Positions 16,240 to 24,431 of a stretch of DNA of 64,000 bases are shown in pieces. The position numbers were made by a program, and so were the translations under genes. The notes beneath the pieces were generated by a model. The model made no database searches and had not been told where the DNA came from. It saw only the letters and a list, made by a program, of their open reading frames with translations. Source of the stretch: Exiguobacterium sp. TNDT2 (GTDB lineage: Bacteria > Bacillota > Bacilli > Exiguobacteriales > Exiguobacteriaceae); NCBI RefSeq assembly GCF_003331145.1, contig NZ_QLVE01000001.1:1-64000 (forward strand), read 5' to 3'. How positions within the stretch are numbered: the stretch's first letter is position 1; the number at the start of each line of letters is the position of its first letter.

Positions 16240-17682
16240 TTATGAACGGATCGTGCCGGTTTTGACTTCTTCTTCTGATTCCCAAGCTTCGATGTACTCG
16301 CGGCCTGGCAAGTCGTCAATCGAATCGGCGTAAAAGACCGGATCGTCACCTTGACGGCGTTGTTCCAAGTAATCGTCGAGGACGAGACGGGCAACTTTCG
16401 TAAGGCGGAAAATCGCATACAAGTTGACGAGCGCCATGAGACCCATGAACACGTCCGCGATTGACCAGACGAGACCGGCCGAACGGACGGCTCCGAAGAG
16501 GACCATGCCGACGACACCGATGCGGTAAAGCGTGACGTAAATCTTTTTATCCGAGATGAACTGGATGTTCGTCTCGCCATAGTAGTAGTTTCCAAGAATC
16601 GAGCTGAACGCGAACAAGAAAATCGCGATCGTGAGGAACGATGTCGCCATCGGACCAATCTCAGCCGTGAGCGCCGCTTGTGTCAATTCGACACCTGCGA
16701 ACGACTCTGAACCGGCGACACCTGACAACAAGATAATCATCGCTGTCGACGTACAGACGAGAAGCGTGTCGACGAAGACGCTGAACGATTGAATCAAGCC
16801 TTGTTTGACCGGATGCGATACTTCGGCAGTCGCCGCCGCGTTCGGGGCTGAACCCATCCCCGCTTCGTTCGAGAAGAGACCGCGTCGGATTCCTTGGAGC
16901 ACCATCGCGCCGATGGCACCACCGAACAATTGTTGAAGCCCGAAGATTCCTTCTGAGAAAATCAAGCCGAAGACTTCCGGCAACAACGAAGCGTTCGAAA
17001 TCATGACCCACCCGGCGAGCAAGATGTAACCACCGGCCATCACCGGGACGATGATACTCGAGAGCACGGCGATCGACTGAATCCCACCGAAGATGACGAT
17101 GGCTGTGACGACGGCCAAGACGAGACCGACAGTCGTCGTGCTTACGCCGAACTGGTTGTTCATCGAGAGCGAGATTGTGTTCGACTGCACCGAGTTGAAC
17201 GCAAATCCGAACGAGAACGTGATGAGGATTGCGAACAAGATCCCGAGCCAACGTTGACCGAGGGCGCGCTCCATATAGTAAGCTGGGCCCCCGCGCCATG
17301 TGCGTCCGTCCCGAATTTTATACACTTGCGCGAGCGTACTTTCCACGAACGCCGAAGCCGATCCGATGAGGGCGATGAGCCACATCCAAAAGACGGCTCC
17401 TGGACCTCCGAGCGCGATCGCCGTCGCGACACCGGCGATGTTCCCCGTTCCGACGCGGGCGGCTGTCCCGATCGCGAACGCTTGGAATGACGAGACTTGG
17501 CCTTTTTCACGTTTCATGCCGTCTTTGAACAAGAGGCGGAACATTTCAGGCAACATGCGGAACTGGACGAATCCCATGCGGACGGTGAAGTACAAACCTA
17601 AGGCGACAAGGACAACGATTAGCACTGACGACCAAAGCAAGTCGTTGGCTGATGAAACGAGACCTTCTACGAATTTCTCCAT
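16240..17682 (-). CDS. Sodium:alanine symporter, AGCS family (AlsT-like)
   Basis: 480 aa with about eleven membrane segments. Family signatures include 'SSFQAFAIGTAARVGTGNIAGVATAIALGGPGAVFWMW', 'GGPAYYMERALG' and 'RRGLFSNEAGMGSAPNAAATAEVSHPVKQG'. It imports alanine or glycine with Na+ (H+ is possible). It is transcribed alone from a strong promoter at 17750-17778. The alanine theme recurs in ald/adeR (38.7-41.2 kb) and alr. Confidence 0.94.
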   Translation of the reverse strand: MEKFVEGLVSSANDLLWSSVLIVVLVALGLYFTVRMGFVQFRMLPEMFRLLFKDGMKREKGQVSSFQAFAIGTAARVGTGNIAGVATAIALGGPGAVFWMWLIALIGSASAFVESTLAQVYKIRDGRTWRGGPAYYMERALGQRWLGILFAILITFSFGFAFNSVQSNTISLSMNNQFGVSTTTVGLVLAVVTAIVIFGGIQSIAVLSSIIVPVMAGGYILLAGWVMISNASLLPEVFGLIFSEGIFGLQQLFGGAIGAMVLQGIRRGLFSNEAGMGSAPNAAATAEVSHPVKQGLIQSFSVFVDTLLVCTSTAMIILLSGVAGSESFAGVELTQAALTAEIGPMATSFLTIAIFLFAFSSILGNYYYGETNIQFISDKKIYVTLYRIGVVGMVLFGAVRSAGLVWSIADVFMGLMALVNLYAIFRLTKVARLVLDDYLEQRRQGDDPVFYADSIDDLPGREYIEAWESEEEVKTGTIRS

Positions 17683-17749
17683 CTTTAAATCCTCCGTGTA
17701 TGTGTAAGTTATAAGAAAAAGTTATGTCAACTTTCTTTACATGAGTAGA

Positions 17750-17778
17750 ATTATAGGAAAAACGTCTAAGAATTGCAA
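17750..17778 (-). promoter_or_regulatory. SigmaA promoter of the alanine symporter gene
   Basis: Minus strand TTGCAA (17773-17778), 17-bp spacer, TATAAT (17750-17755). Confidence 0.82.
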
Positions 17779-17816
17779 TCTTTTTCGACAAATTTTACAT
17801 AGGCTGTCGAACAACA

Positions 17817-17846
17817 GAAAAAGCGACCGGTCAAGTGACCGATCGC
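17817..17846 (-). terminator. Terminator after the persulfide operon
   Basis: 10-bp stem GCGATCGGTC/GACCGGTCGC on the minus strand (17837-17846 with 17823-17832, one G-U), then five Ts. Confidence 0.85.
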
Positions 17847-17864
17847 CCATCCTACATTATTTGA

Positions 17865-20333
17865 TTAGATGAAGAGGTTCAAATTGCCGCCTTCAGCCGC
17901 CCCGAGGTATGCTGCCACACCACCGAGATCGATGCCGTCGATCAACTCTTCTTCCTTGATTCCCATGACGTCCATCGACATCGTACAAGCGACCATTTTG
18001 ACGCCTGCTTCTTGAGCCGATTTAATCATTTGATCGAGTGACGGGACATTTTTGTCGCTCATCACTTTTTTCATCATCTTCTGACCAACGCCACCGAAGT
18101 TCATGTTCGAGAGCGGAAGCTCACCTGCATGAGATGGCATCATCATGCCGAACATCTTCTCGAGGCCTTGCTTTTTCACTTCTGGTGCATCTGGTTTACG
18201 GATGACATTGAGTCCCCAGAACGTGAAGAACATCGTCACGTCTTTGCCCATCGCCGCTGCACCTTGCGCGATGATGAACGAAGCGAGCGCGCGGTCGAGG
18301 TCTCCACTGAAGACGACCATCGATGCGCCGTCTGTCGCTGGTGCCCCAGCTTGTACAGTCGCAGGACCATTGCCTTTTTGAAGGATCGCTTCGACACGAC
18401 CGTTCACGAACTGTTTCGAGACGAGCTTGTTGCCGGTTTTCTTCGCCCATGCTTCGATGTCCGCAAAGAAACCAGGATCACTTGCGAGGACGCGGAGCGT
18501 CTCGCCTTCGCCGAGTTCGGCTACTTTTTTATTTACCTCTAAAATTGGTCCCGGGCATTGCAGACCGCACGTATCTAGGAAAATCGGTTCCCCGACTGGT
18601 TCATTCGTCATTGCTGGTGGTGCCTCCTCCGTTACTGTTGCGGCAGTCTCACTCTCTGCCTTCGGGCCTGCCTCGATGACATCAAAATCACGTTTCACTT
18701 GTGACCATGTTTTGTAGCCACCGCTCAAGTTTTTCACTTTGAAGCCGTTTTGACGCAAGATACGGGATGCGAGGTATCCGCGGAGCCCGACTTGGCACGT
18801 CACGTAAATCGTTTCGTCTTTGCTGTAGTTATCCAAGTGATCACGCAATGAGTTGAGCGGAACGTTGATTGAGCCAGGGATTTTACCGAGTTCGTGTTCT
18901 GACTCGTCACGGACGTCAAGCAATGTCGCGCCGTTTTGGACCAAGTCGTCGATCTCATTCCAGTGCACGACTTCGTTATCGCCGAGGACGACGTTCGACG
19001 CGACGTAACCAATCATGTTAACCGGATCTTTCGCCGAGCTGAACGGTGGTGCGTAGCTGAGTTCAAGGTCTGGAAGGTCAAGGACCGTCAAGCCACCTTT
19101 CATCGCTGTCGCAATGACGTCGATCCGTTTATCGACACCGTTCATCCCCACGCCTTGCGCGCCGTAGATTTCACCTGTCGTCGGATGGAACAAGAGTTTG
19201 AGTGATACGGGTGTCGATCCTGGGTAATAACCCGCATGTGAACCCGGGTGCACGTGGACGGCTTCGAACTCTTTACCGGCCGCTGTCAAACGCTTCTCGT
19301 TCCAACCTGTCGAGGCGACGGTCATATCGAAGACTTTGGCGATCCCAGTCCCCATCGTTCCGTTGTATTTAACGTCACGACCGTTGATGATATCGGCGAC
19401 AAGACGACCTTGGCGGTTGGCCGGCCATGCAAGCGGGACGACCGTCGGCTCTTGGAAGACATAGTCGAGTACTTCAACAGCATCTCCGATCGCGTAGATG
19501 TTCGGATCTGACGTGAGCATCTTCTCGTTGACGCGGATGGCGCCGCGGATGCCTGTTTCAAGTCCTGCTTCCGTTGCGATTGATGATTCTGGAACGACAC
19601 CGATTGACAAGACGACCATATCGGTATCGATGACACGACCGCTCTTCAAATGGACACGTTTCCCTTTCTCAGAGAACGAATCGACACCGTCAGAAAGCTG
19701 AAGGTCGACACCATGGAGGCGCATGTGTTCGTGAACCGGTGAGACCATCTCGCGGTCGAGCGGTGTCATGACTTGATCGGCCATCTCGACGAGCGTGACG
19801 TCGACGCCACGTTCCCGTAAGTTTTCAGCCATTTCGATTCCAATGAAGCCGCCACCGATGACTGTCGCGTGTTTCGGCGTTTTGTCGTCAACGTAGCTGC
19901 GGATTTTATCCGTATCCGGAATGTTGCGGAGCGTGAAGATGTCTTCTGCTTCTTCAATCCCCGGGATGTTCGGACGAATCGGTTTCGCTCCTGGCGACAA
20001 GACGAGTACGTCGTACGACTCGTCGTACGTCTCACCTGTCTTGACGTTTTTCACCGACACTGTCTTCTCGTCACGGTTGATTTTCGTCACTTCTGTCAAA
20101 TTACGGATATTGAGTTGGAACCGCTTGTTCATACCCTCGACGGTTTGGACAAGCAATTTTTGACGGTCTTGAATCACGTCACCGATGTAATATGGAAGAC
20201 CACAGTTCGCGAACGAGATATACTCGCCCCGGTCGAACATGACGATATGATTCTCTTCATTTAAACGACGAAGGCGGGCGGCTGCCGAAGCGCCACCGGC
20301 GACCCCACCGACGATTACGATTTTTTTACTCAT
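17865..20333 (-). CDS. Four-domain fusion: CoA-disulfide reductase - rhodanese - TusA - DsrE
   Basis: 822 aa. Residues 1-445 form a FAD/NAD(P)H disulfide reductase of the CoADR type: 'IVIVGGVAGGASAAARLR', single active-site Cys44 in 'FANCGLPYY', NAD motif 'VIGGGFIGIEMAE'. Residues 455-555 form a rhodanese with Cys513 in 'VTCQVGLRGY'. Residues 583-655 form a TusA/SirA domain with Cys589 in 'DTCGLQCPGP'. Residues 670-822 form a DsrE/DsrE2-like domain with Cys783 in 'VACTMSMDVMG'. Each of the four carries its expected cysteine, so sulfane sulfur could pass along one chain. Family knowledge points to polysulfide/CoA-persulfide reduction and sulfur trafficking. It overlaps the rhodanese gene by 4 bp and is under a CstR-type operator. 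Confidence 0.93.
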   Translation of the reverse strand: MSKKIVIVGGVAGGASAAARLRRLNEENHIVMFDRGEYISFANCGLPYYIGDVIQDRQKLLVQTVEGMNKRFQLNIRNLTEVTKINRDEKTVSVKNVKTGETYDESYDVLVLSPGAKPIRPNIPGIEEAEDIFTLRNIPDTDKIRSYVDDKTPKHATVIGGGFIGIEMAENLRERGVDVTLVEMADQVMTPLDREMVSPVHEHMRLHGVDLQLSDGVDSFSEKGKRVHLKSGRVIDTDMVVLSIGVVPESSIATEAGLETGIRGAIRVNEKMLTSDPNIYAIGDAVEVLDYVFQEPTVVPLAWPANRQGRLVADIINGRDVKYNGTMGTGIAKVFDMTVASTGWNEKRLTAAGKEFEAVHVHPGSHAGYYPGSTPVSLKLLFHPTTGEIYGAQGVGMNGVDKRIDVIATAMKGGLTVLDLPDLELSYAPPFSSAKDPVNMIGYVASNVVLGDNEVVHWNEIDDLVQNGATLLDVRDESEHELGKIPGSINVPLNSLRDHLDNYSKDETIYVTCQVGLRGYLASRILRQNGFKVKNLSGGYKTWSQVKRDFDVIEAGPKAESETAATVTEEAPPAMTNEPVGEPIFLDTCGLQCPGPILEVNKKVAELGEGETLRVLASDPGFFADIEAWAKKTGNKLVSKQFVNGRVEAILQKGNGPATVQAGAPATDGASMVVFSGDLDRALASFIIAQGAAAMGKDVTMFFTFWGLNVIRKPDAPEVKKQGLEKMFGMMMPSHAGELPLSNMNFGGVGQKMMKKVMSDKNVPSLDQMIKSAQEAGVKMVACTMSMDVMGIKEEELIDGIDLGGVAAYLGAAEGGNLNLFI

Positions 20334-20635
20334 TGCTCATTTCCTCCTTTGACGACTTCACCAGGCCAGCTCATCAAGCCATCTTCTATATTGACCACTT
20401 TATAACCTTTCGCTTCCATTTGCCAAGACGCCTGCGTGCTGCGAGCACCTGAGCGGCAGAGGACGATGTATTCTTCTTCAGGATCGAGTGTCTCGATCCA
20501 TTCCGAAATTTCCGATAACGGATAATTTGTTGCGCCAGCAATGTGCGCTTTTTGGAACTCGTCACGTTCTCGAACGTCAACGATGTTTACCGGTACTTCA
20601 AAATCTATTTGACGTTTCAAAGCCGATGCTTTCAT
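20330..20635 (-). CDS. Stand-alone rhodanese (sulfurtransferase)
   Basis: 101 aa, one rhodanese domain. Catalytic Cys60 lies in the loop 'VLCRSGARSTQA'; 'IVDVRERDEF' is the usual N-terminal motif. It moves sulfane sulfur between thiols. First gene of the operon with the CoADR fusion, with AAAGGATGG upstream of its ATG. Its promoter spacer contains a CstR-like operator. Confidence 0.93.
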   Translation of the reverse strand: MKASALKRQIDFEVPVNIVDVRERDEFQKAHIAGATNYPLSEISEWIETLDPEEEYIVLCRSGARSTQASWQMEAKGYKVVNIEDGLMSWPGEVVKGGNEQ

Positions 20636-20747
20636 GTTCGTTTACCCATCCTTTTCATCTATGATATTCACTTATTTATTCGTCAGCTTGGTAGCGGGCG
20701 TTCGACGAAACTTTGTGATTCGTTGAACATATCGCTTCCACGTCATT

Positions 20748-20776
20748 AATATACCCCCTACGGTATTTGATTGCAA
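20748..20776 (-). promoter_or_regulatory. Promoter of the rhodanese-CoADR operon with embedded CstR-like operator
   Basis: Minus strand TTGCAA (20771-20776), 17-bp spacer, TATATT (20748-20753). The spacer and the edge of the -10 hold ATACCCCCTACGGTAT (20751-20766), with perfect 5-bp arms ATACC/GGTAT around a G/C tract, the form of CsoR/CstR operators. Bound repressor would block RNA polymerase. Confidence 0.83.
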
Positions 20777-20833
20777 GGGATTTGTTTGACGAAATGGTAA
20801 ACTTTCAAAAATCTTCACTTCAAACGTTGTCAC

Positions 20834-20862
20834 TCGACACATACTCCCCCACGTATTAAGAT
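20834..20862 (+). promoter_or_regulatory. Promoter of cstR with embedded second CstR-like operator
   Basis: Plus strand TCGACA (20834-20839), 17-bp spacer, TAAGAT (20857-20862). The spacer holds ATACTCCCCCACGTAT (20841-20856): ATAC/GTAT arms around a C-tract, a weaker copy of the operator at 20751-20766. It implies autoregulation. Confidence 0.72.
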
Positions 20863-20919
20863 GAGACTACACAATAAATAGTTGGGTTACTGAACGATTT
20901 GAATATAGAGGTGAATCTA

Positions 20920-21186
20920 ATGGAACAGTATCAATACGATGCGAAAGTGATGAACCGGATGAAACGAGTCGAAGGTCAAATCCGGGCCATCATCCGAATG
21001 ATGGAGGAAGGGAAAGAATGCCGCGACGTCGTGACGCAGTTAAGCGCGGCTCGATCGGCGCTCGACCGGGCTTCGACGATCATCGTCGCTAAGAACTTGG
21101 AGCAGTGCATCATCACCGCCCAACAAGATGGCGAAGATACGTCAGAGACTGTCGAAGAAGCCATCAAAATGTTGATGAAACGCTAG
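20920..21186 (+). CDS. cstR: CstR-type persulfide-sensing repressor (CsoR/DUF156 family)
   Basis: 88 aa, all-helical CsoR fold: 'RMKRVEGQIRAIIRMMEEGKECRDVVTQLSAARSALDRA'. Cys34 and Cys63 are kept, but the copper-binding His of CsoR (four residues before the second Cys) is Asn59. That is the hallmark of CstR, which senses persulfides by forming inter-subunit di- or trisulfides. It is divergent from the rhodanese/CoADR operon, and matching operators lie in both promoters. The start is ATG 20920 after GAGGTGA. Confidence 0.9.
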   Translation: MEQYQYDAKVMNRMKRVEGQIRAIIRMMEEGKECRDVVTQLSAARSALDRASTIIVAKNLEQCIITAQQDGEDTSETVEEAIKMLMKR

Positions 21187-21251
21187 TTCCCCTTGCTTTC
21201 CCTCCGCAAATGGGCGAAAGTTAGGGTAACGACTTTTAAGGGGGACTTGTT

Positions 21252-21683
21252 TTGAACTTCGAAGAAAAAGTAGAATCATTCAAAGCGCTCGTCGCTGAAC
21301 GCAATATGACGTTCAAAGAGAGCGAGACCGAAACGCACGTCACATTTTTGACACGTGAAACAACTAAATCCGGGGCTCAGCCCGTTATGATTATCGCCTT
21401 CAATAAAAAGACGACAGATGCGGAACTGTATGCCGCGACGGTCACACACGTGCCGGATTACGTCGAAGACCTACCGATTCTGAACGCCTTGAACGAGTTC
21501 AACCAAGAGTTCAAATACTTCCGCTGCGTGCTCGACAGTGACCGTGATGTCACGCTCGCCTCGACGCTCGATCTCGACCTCGGCTTCTCACCAGAGATTA
21601 TCTTGCAACATTCATTCATGATGTTCCAAGCGGCCGATGAAGTGAACGAGTACATGCAGAAGTTGTATACGCAAGTCCAATAA
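21252..21683 (+). CDS. YbjN-like domain protein
   Basis: 143 aa, acidic, with no membrane segment. The pattern (N-terminal helix, five strands, C-terminal helix 'SPEIILQHSFMMFQAADEVNEYMQKL') resembles the YbjN/type III chaperone-like fold, which is of unknown function in Firmicutes. The start is TTG after AAGGGGGAC. It ends in a strong terminator. Confidence 0.68.
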   Translation: MNFEEKVESFKALVAERNMTFKESETETHVTFLTRETTKSGAQPVMIIAFNKKTTDAELYAATVTHVPDYVEDLPILNALNEFNQEFKYFRCVLDSDRDVTLASTLDLDLGFSPEIILQHSFMMFQAADEVNEYMQKLYTQVQ

Positions 21684-21684
21684 C

Positions 21685-21723
21685 AAACAGCCGCCCCGGA
21701 CGAATCCAGGGCGGCTGTTTTTG
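21685..21723 (+). terminator. Terminator after the YbjN-like gene
   Basis: 12-bp stem AAACAGCCGCCC/GGGCGGCTGTTT (21685-21696 with 21709-21720), followed by Ts. Confidence 0.9.
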
Positions 21724-21773
21724 AATCATTCTTTCGATTGTACTCGTATAAGGAGCAAAAGGAGGAATTGCTG

Positions 21774-22718
21774 ATGATGACACGTTACACCCGTTACCTC
21801 GAAGCACTCGAAGGAATCAGGGGAGCGACAAAGTGGTTCACCGATGATTTCCGACGTTTGATGGCCATCAACTATGCCATGCACGATACCCCGTTCGATT
21901 CGGGACGGTTCGAACACGCTCAAGCGGTTCTGAAACAGAAGACCGGCATGTTCTCGAAATTTCGCGGCAGTAATAATTTTGTCTGGCTATCGTTTCTCGA
22001 TGCCAAGTACGAAGACATCGAACCGGCCATCGACGAGGCACTCCGGCTCGATACGTTACTCGACCGGAAGCACTTCCGTTTCAGTATGTTGCGGCCCTTT
22101 ATCGCGAGCCAACTGATCAACGTCGATGAGCCCGAGCGCCGGCTCGATGAGGCAAGCACACTCTATCAAACGTTCAAACGAAACCATCCTTGGCTGACGA
22201 GCGAAGAAGATCTCTTGTCTGCCCTCGTCCTCGTTCAAGCGTTCGATGACCATGTTGCGCTAAATGAACGAATCGAGACGTATTACGAAGCGTTGAAAGC
22301 TGAGTTGCCCCGCTCAAACGAGCTCCAACTCGTCTCCCATCTACTTGCTTTTAGCGACTTGCCTTCAGACGAGGTCATCAACCGCCTGCTCGAGTGGCGC
22401 ACGCGGCTCCAAGGACAAACAATTGCTGTCAAAAACGAGCATCTGCCAGCGCTCGCCCTCTTGGCCATCGTCGCGGCTCGGAACGACAACGACGAGCGCG
22501 ACCTGATCGAAATCACGAACGCCGAGAAGGAAAAGCATCGCTGGTTCCACACCCACGCGTTGACGGTCGCCCTGCAACTCGTCGCGGCAAACAACATCAA
22601 GGAAGACGCGAGCGATTTACTGTTACACGGGACGTTCGCCCACCTGCTCGCCATGCAACAGGCAGCAACGGCCGCGACGACTGTCGCCATCATCTCTAGC
22701 AGCGCTTCAAGCGATTAA
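21774..22718 (+). CDS. DUF4003 family protein
   Basis: 314 aa, mostly helical, soluble. The pattern 'YLEALEGIRGATKWFTDDFRRLMAINYAM' with a later 'LLHGTFAHLLAMQQAATAATTVAIISSS' matches the DUF4003 family as I recall it; function is unknown. ATG 21774 follows AAGGAGG at 8 nt. Confidence 0.72.
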   Translation: MMTRYTRYLEALEGIRGATKWFTDDFRRLMAINYAMHDTPFDSGRFEHAQAVLKQKTGMFSKFRGSNNFVWLSFLDAKYEDIEPAIDEALRLDTLLDRKHFRFSMLRPFIASQLINVDEPERRLDEASTLYQTFKRNHPWLTSEEDLLSALVLVQAFDDHVALNERIETYYEALKAELPRSNELQLVSHLLAFSDLPSDEVINRLLEWRTRLQGQTIAVKNEHLPALALLAIVAARNDNDERDLIEITNAEKEKHRWFHTHALTVALQLVAANNIKEDASDLLLHGTFAHLLAMQQAATAATTVAIISSSASSD

Positions 22719-22742
22719 AAAAAGAAGGGTCGCCCCTTCTTA
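22717..22742 (-). terminator. Terminator after the YwiC-like gene
   Basis: Minus strand stem AGAAGGGG/CCCTTCT with a short loop, then seven Ts. It overlaps the stop codons of both convergent genes. Confidence 0.75.
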
Positions 22743-23462
22743 AGAAAATAAATACCAGCTGAGACAACCGAGCACGAACACCGAGTTGGCGATTTCGACG
22801 ATCCCGATCTTCATGATGGGGATCTTTTTGCCGTAGAACGCGACCGCCCGGACGAGACTTGGCGCGTAAGCGAGTGCCAAAACCGGATAGCCGAACGCGA
22901 TGAAGATGGTGACAAGCAAGGAGTGATACCCCCATGATACGTTTCGATAGAATAGACTTTTTTTCTCTCGAATCATCGTCTTGACGAAAAAGATACTTCC
23001 GAGGAAATATAAGTACGGCAAGACGAACATCCACATCATTGTCTCGTCCAAGACCCGTGCCCCGAGATAATAACTCGCCATCCCGCCGATACAAAATGAA
23101 GTGACGGCGCTGACGTCGTTCCAGACGTTGCGCTCGTCTTTGATTTTGGCGAAATAGGCGTTGACGAGTCCGAACGGGATCATCGCGAGGACGAACCAGA
23201 CGAGACGCCACTCGGACAGAAACACCGGGACGGCGGCGACGGTGGCAATCGTCAAATACGTCACGACCGTACGCAACAGTTCCTTAGACTTCTTCCGTTG
23301 CTTGATGTATTGGAACAAGAAAAACGTGCCCATATAAACGAATAACCAAGCGATCGCGAACGGGATGTGTGCGAGCGTCCACCCTCCGACGATGCCGCCG
23401 AGTAAGAACGGTAAGATCAGCATCGACCAGGCGCCGTGCTGTTTTGGAATCATCCATTTCAT
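22740..23462 (-). CDS. YwiC-like family membrane protein
   Basis: 240 aa with about eight membrane segments. The N-terminus 'MKWMIPKQHGAWSMLILPFLLG' is the hallmark of the YwiC-like family. Function is unknown; in Bacillus the gene lies near anaerobic respiration genes, but nothing like that is visible here. Start ATG after AAGGAGGG. Confidence 0.84.
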   Translation of the reverse strand: MKWMIPKQHGAWSMLILPFLLGGIVGGWTLAHIPFAIAWLFVYMGTFFLFQYIKQRKKSKELLRTVVTYLTIATVAAVPVFLSEWRLVWFVLAMIPFGLVNAYFAKIKDERNVWNDVSAVTSFCIGGMASYYLGARVLDETMMWMFVLPYLYFLGSIFFVKTMIREKKSLFYRNVSWGYHSLLVTIFIAFGYPVLALAYAPSLVRAVAFYGKKIPIMKIGIVEIANSVFVLGCLSWYLFS

Positions 23463-23531
23463 TTGACTCCCTCCTTCTATGTGTAGTGTAGAAGAAAGAT
23501 GACTGTAAAACTGTGATAAATTTTACAAAAC

Positions 23532-23562
23532 AAAAAACGATCTCACGCGAGATCGTTTTTTG
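23532..23562 (-). terminator. Terminator overlapping the end of the YitT gene
   Basis: 13-bp stem AAAAAACGATCTC/GAGATCGTTTTTT (23532-23544 with 23549-23561). On the minus strand it lies over the last codons of the gene and ends in a T-run; it could act on both strands. Confidence 0.85.
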
Positions 23563-24178
23563 TTTTTAGTTTGGTCACACTTGGTACGGCTACTTCGACC
23601 ACATCGTCCGTCAACATTTTCGTGACGACACGACCCGCGATCGAGACCGCAAGAAGCGTATAGAGTGCGTTCGAGAGCGGTAAATAGATGAGCGAGATCG
23701 CCAAGACGATGACATCAAACATGATGAGAATCGTCCCGACCGATACGCCGGTCCATTTTGATAGGCCGAGGGCGAATAAATCATCGCCTCCGGTCGCCCC
23801 GCCTGACTTCAAGACGAGACCGAGACCGTAGCCGGTCACAATCCCGCTCGCGATGGCGGCGAACAATGTCGCCGGCCAGACTTGGATATCGAACGTGAGT
23901 AAATCCAACCGATCCCACATCGCATAGCTGAGCGACAACGACGCTGCGGCAAGCACGGCTTGTCCGACGAAGCGCCAGCCTTTCCACCATAAGGCGATTA
24001 AAAAGAAAGGAATATCGAGCACGATCATCGAGATCGCCGGATCGATATCAAATAAATAGCGGCCGAGCAATGCTAGCCCGACGAAGCCTCCTTCTGCCAA
24101 ACCAAACTGTTCATTCAAATAATAATAACCGAACGCCATAATCAGCGTTCCGAGCACTATGGTAGCAACTCGTTTCAT
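23543..24178 (-). CDS. YitT family membrane protein
   Basis: 211 aa with five to six membrane segments; motifs 'GYGLGLVLKSGGATGGDDLFA' and 'ALYTLLAVSIAGRVV' belong to the YitT/DUF161 family of putative transporters. No C-terminal DUF2179 domain is present, so this is a short member. The start is ATG 24178, nine nt after GGGGAGG. That ribosome site lies inside a 10-bp stem (24188-24210), so translation is expected to be conditional; see the leader entry. Confidence 0.85.
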   Translation of the reverse strand: MKRVATIVLGTLIMAFGYYYLNEQFGLAEGGFVGLALLGRYLFDIDPAISMIVLDIPFFLIALWWKGWRFVGQAVLAAASLSLSYAMWDRLDLLTFDIQVWPATLFAAIASGIVTGYGLGLVLKSGGATGGDDLFALGLSKWTGVSVGTILIMFDVIVLAISLIYLPLSNALYTLLAVSIAGRVVTKMLTDDVVEVAVPSVTKLKTKNDLA

Positions 24179-24397
24179 TCCGATTGTCCTCCCCGTTTTC
24201 AACGGAGAGGAGGATCCTCAGTCGTAGCCGCGGTTCCATCTGTTCCATCTCCGATCTTCCGTTTGTTGATTTTTACATTGATATCGCTTGTAAAAACTCA
24301 ACGCTAGAAGTCCGGTAATTGAAACAGAGGCCATGTCCTCTCGGTATCCATAAAGACCTTCCTTTCCCAAATTGCGCATAGTTATACGTGTATTCTA
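24179..24397 (-). promoter_or_regulatory. Structured YitT leader with short leader ORF and SD-sequestering hairpin
   Basis: Minus strand order: promoter ATGAAA (24415-24420), 17 bp, TAGAAT (24392-24397). Next is a 15-codon ORF at 24351-24304 (MDTERTWPLFQLPDF) with AAAGGAAGG 5 nt upstream. One base after its stop, a 12-bp hairpin begins (24302-24290 with 24276-24265, one bulge). Last comes a 10-bp stem with a 3-nt loop (24188-24197 with 24201-24210) that contains the yitT Shine-Dalgarno GGGGAGG. No T-run follows either hairpin, so control of translation rather than termination is suggested. Confidence 0.5.
24304..24351 (-). CDS. Putative 15-residue leader peptide upstream of yitT
   Basis: ATG with a good ribosome site (AAAGGAAGG, 5 nt spacing) opens a frame of 15 codons, MDTERTWPLFQLPDF, ending in TAG one base before a long hairpin. 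There is no homology evidence; the call rests on position and ribosome site only. Confidence 0.35.
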   Translation of the reverse strand: MDTERTWPLFQLPDF

Positions 24398-24431
24398 ACA
24401 CGAATTCAGGTTTCTTTCATTAAATGTATAT

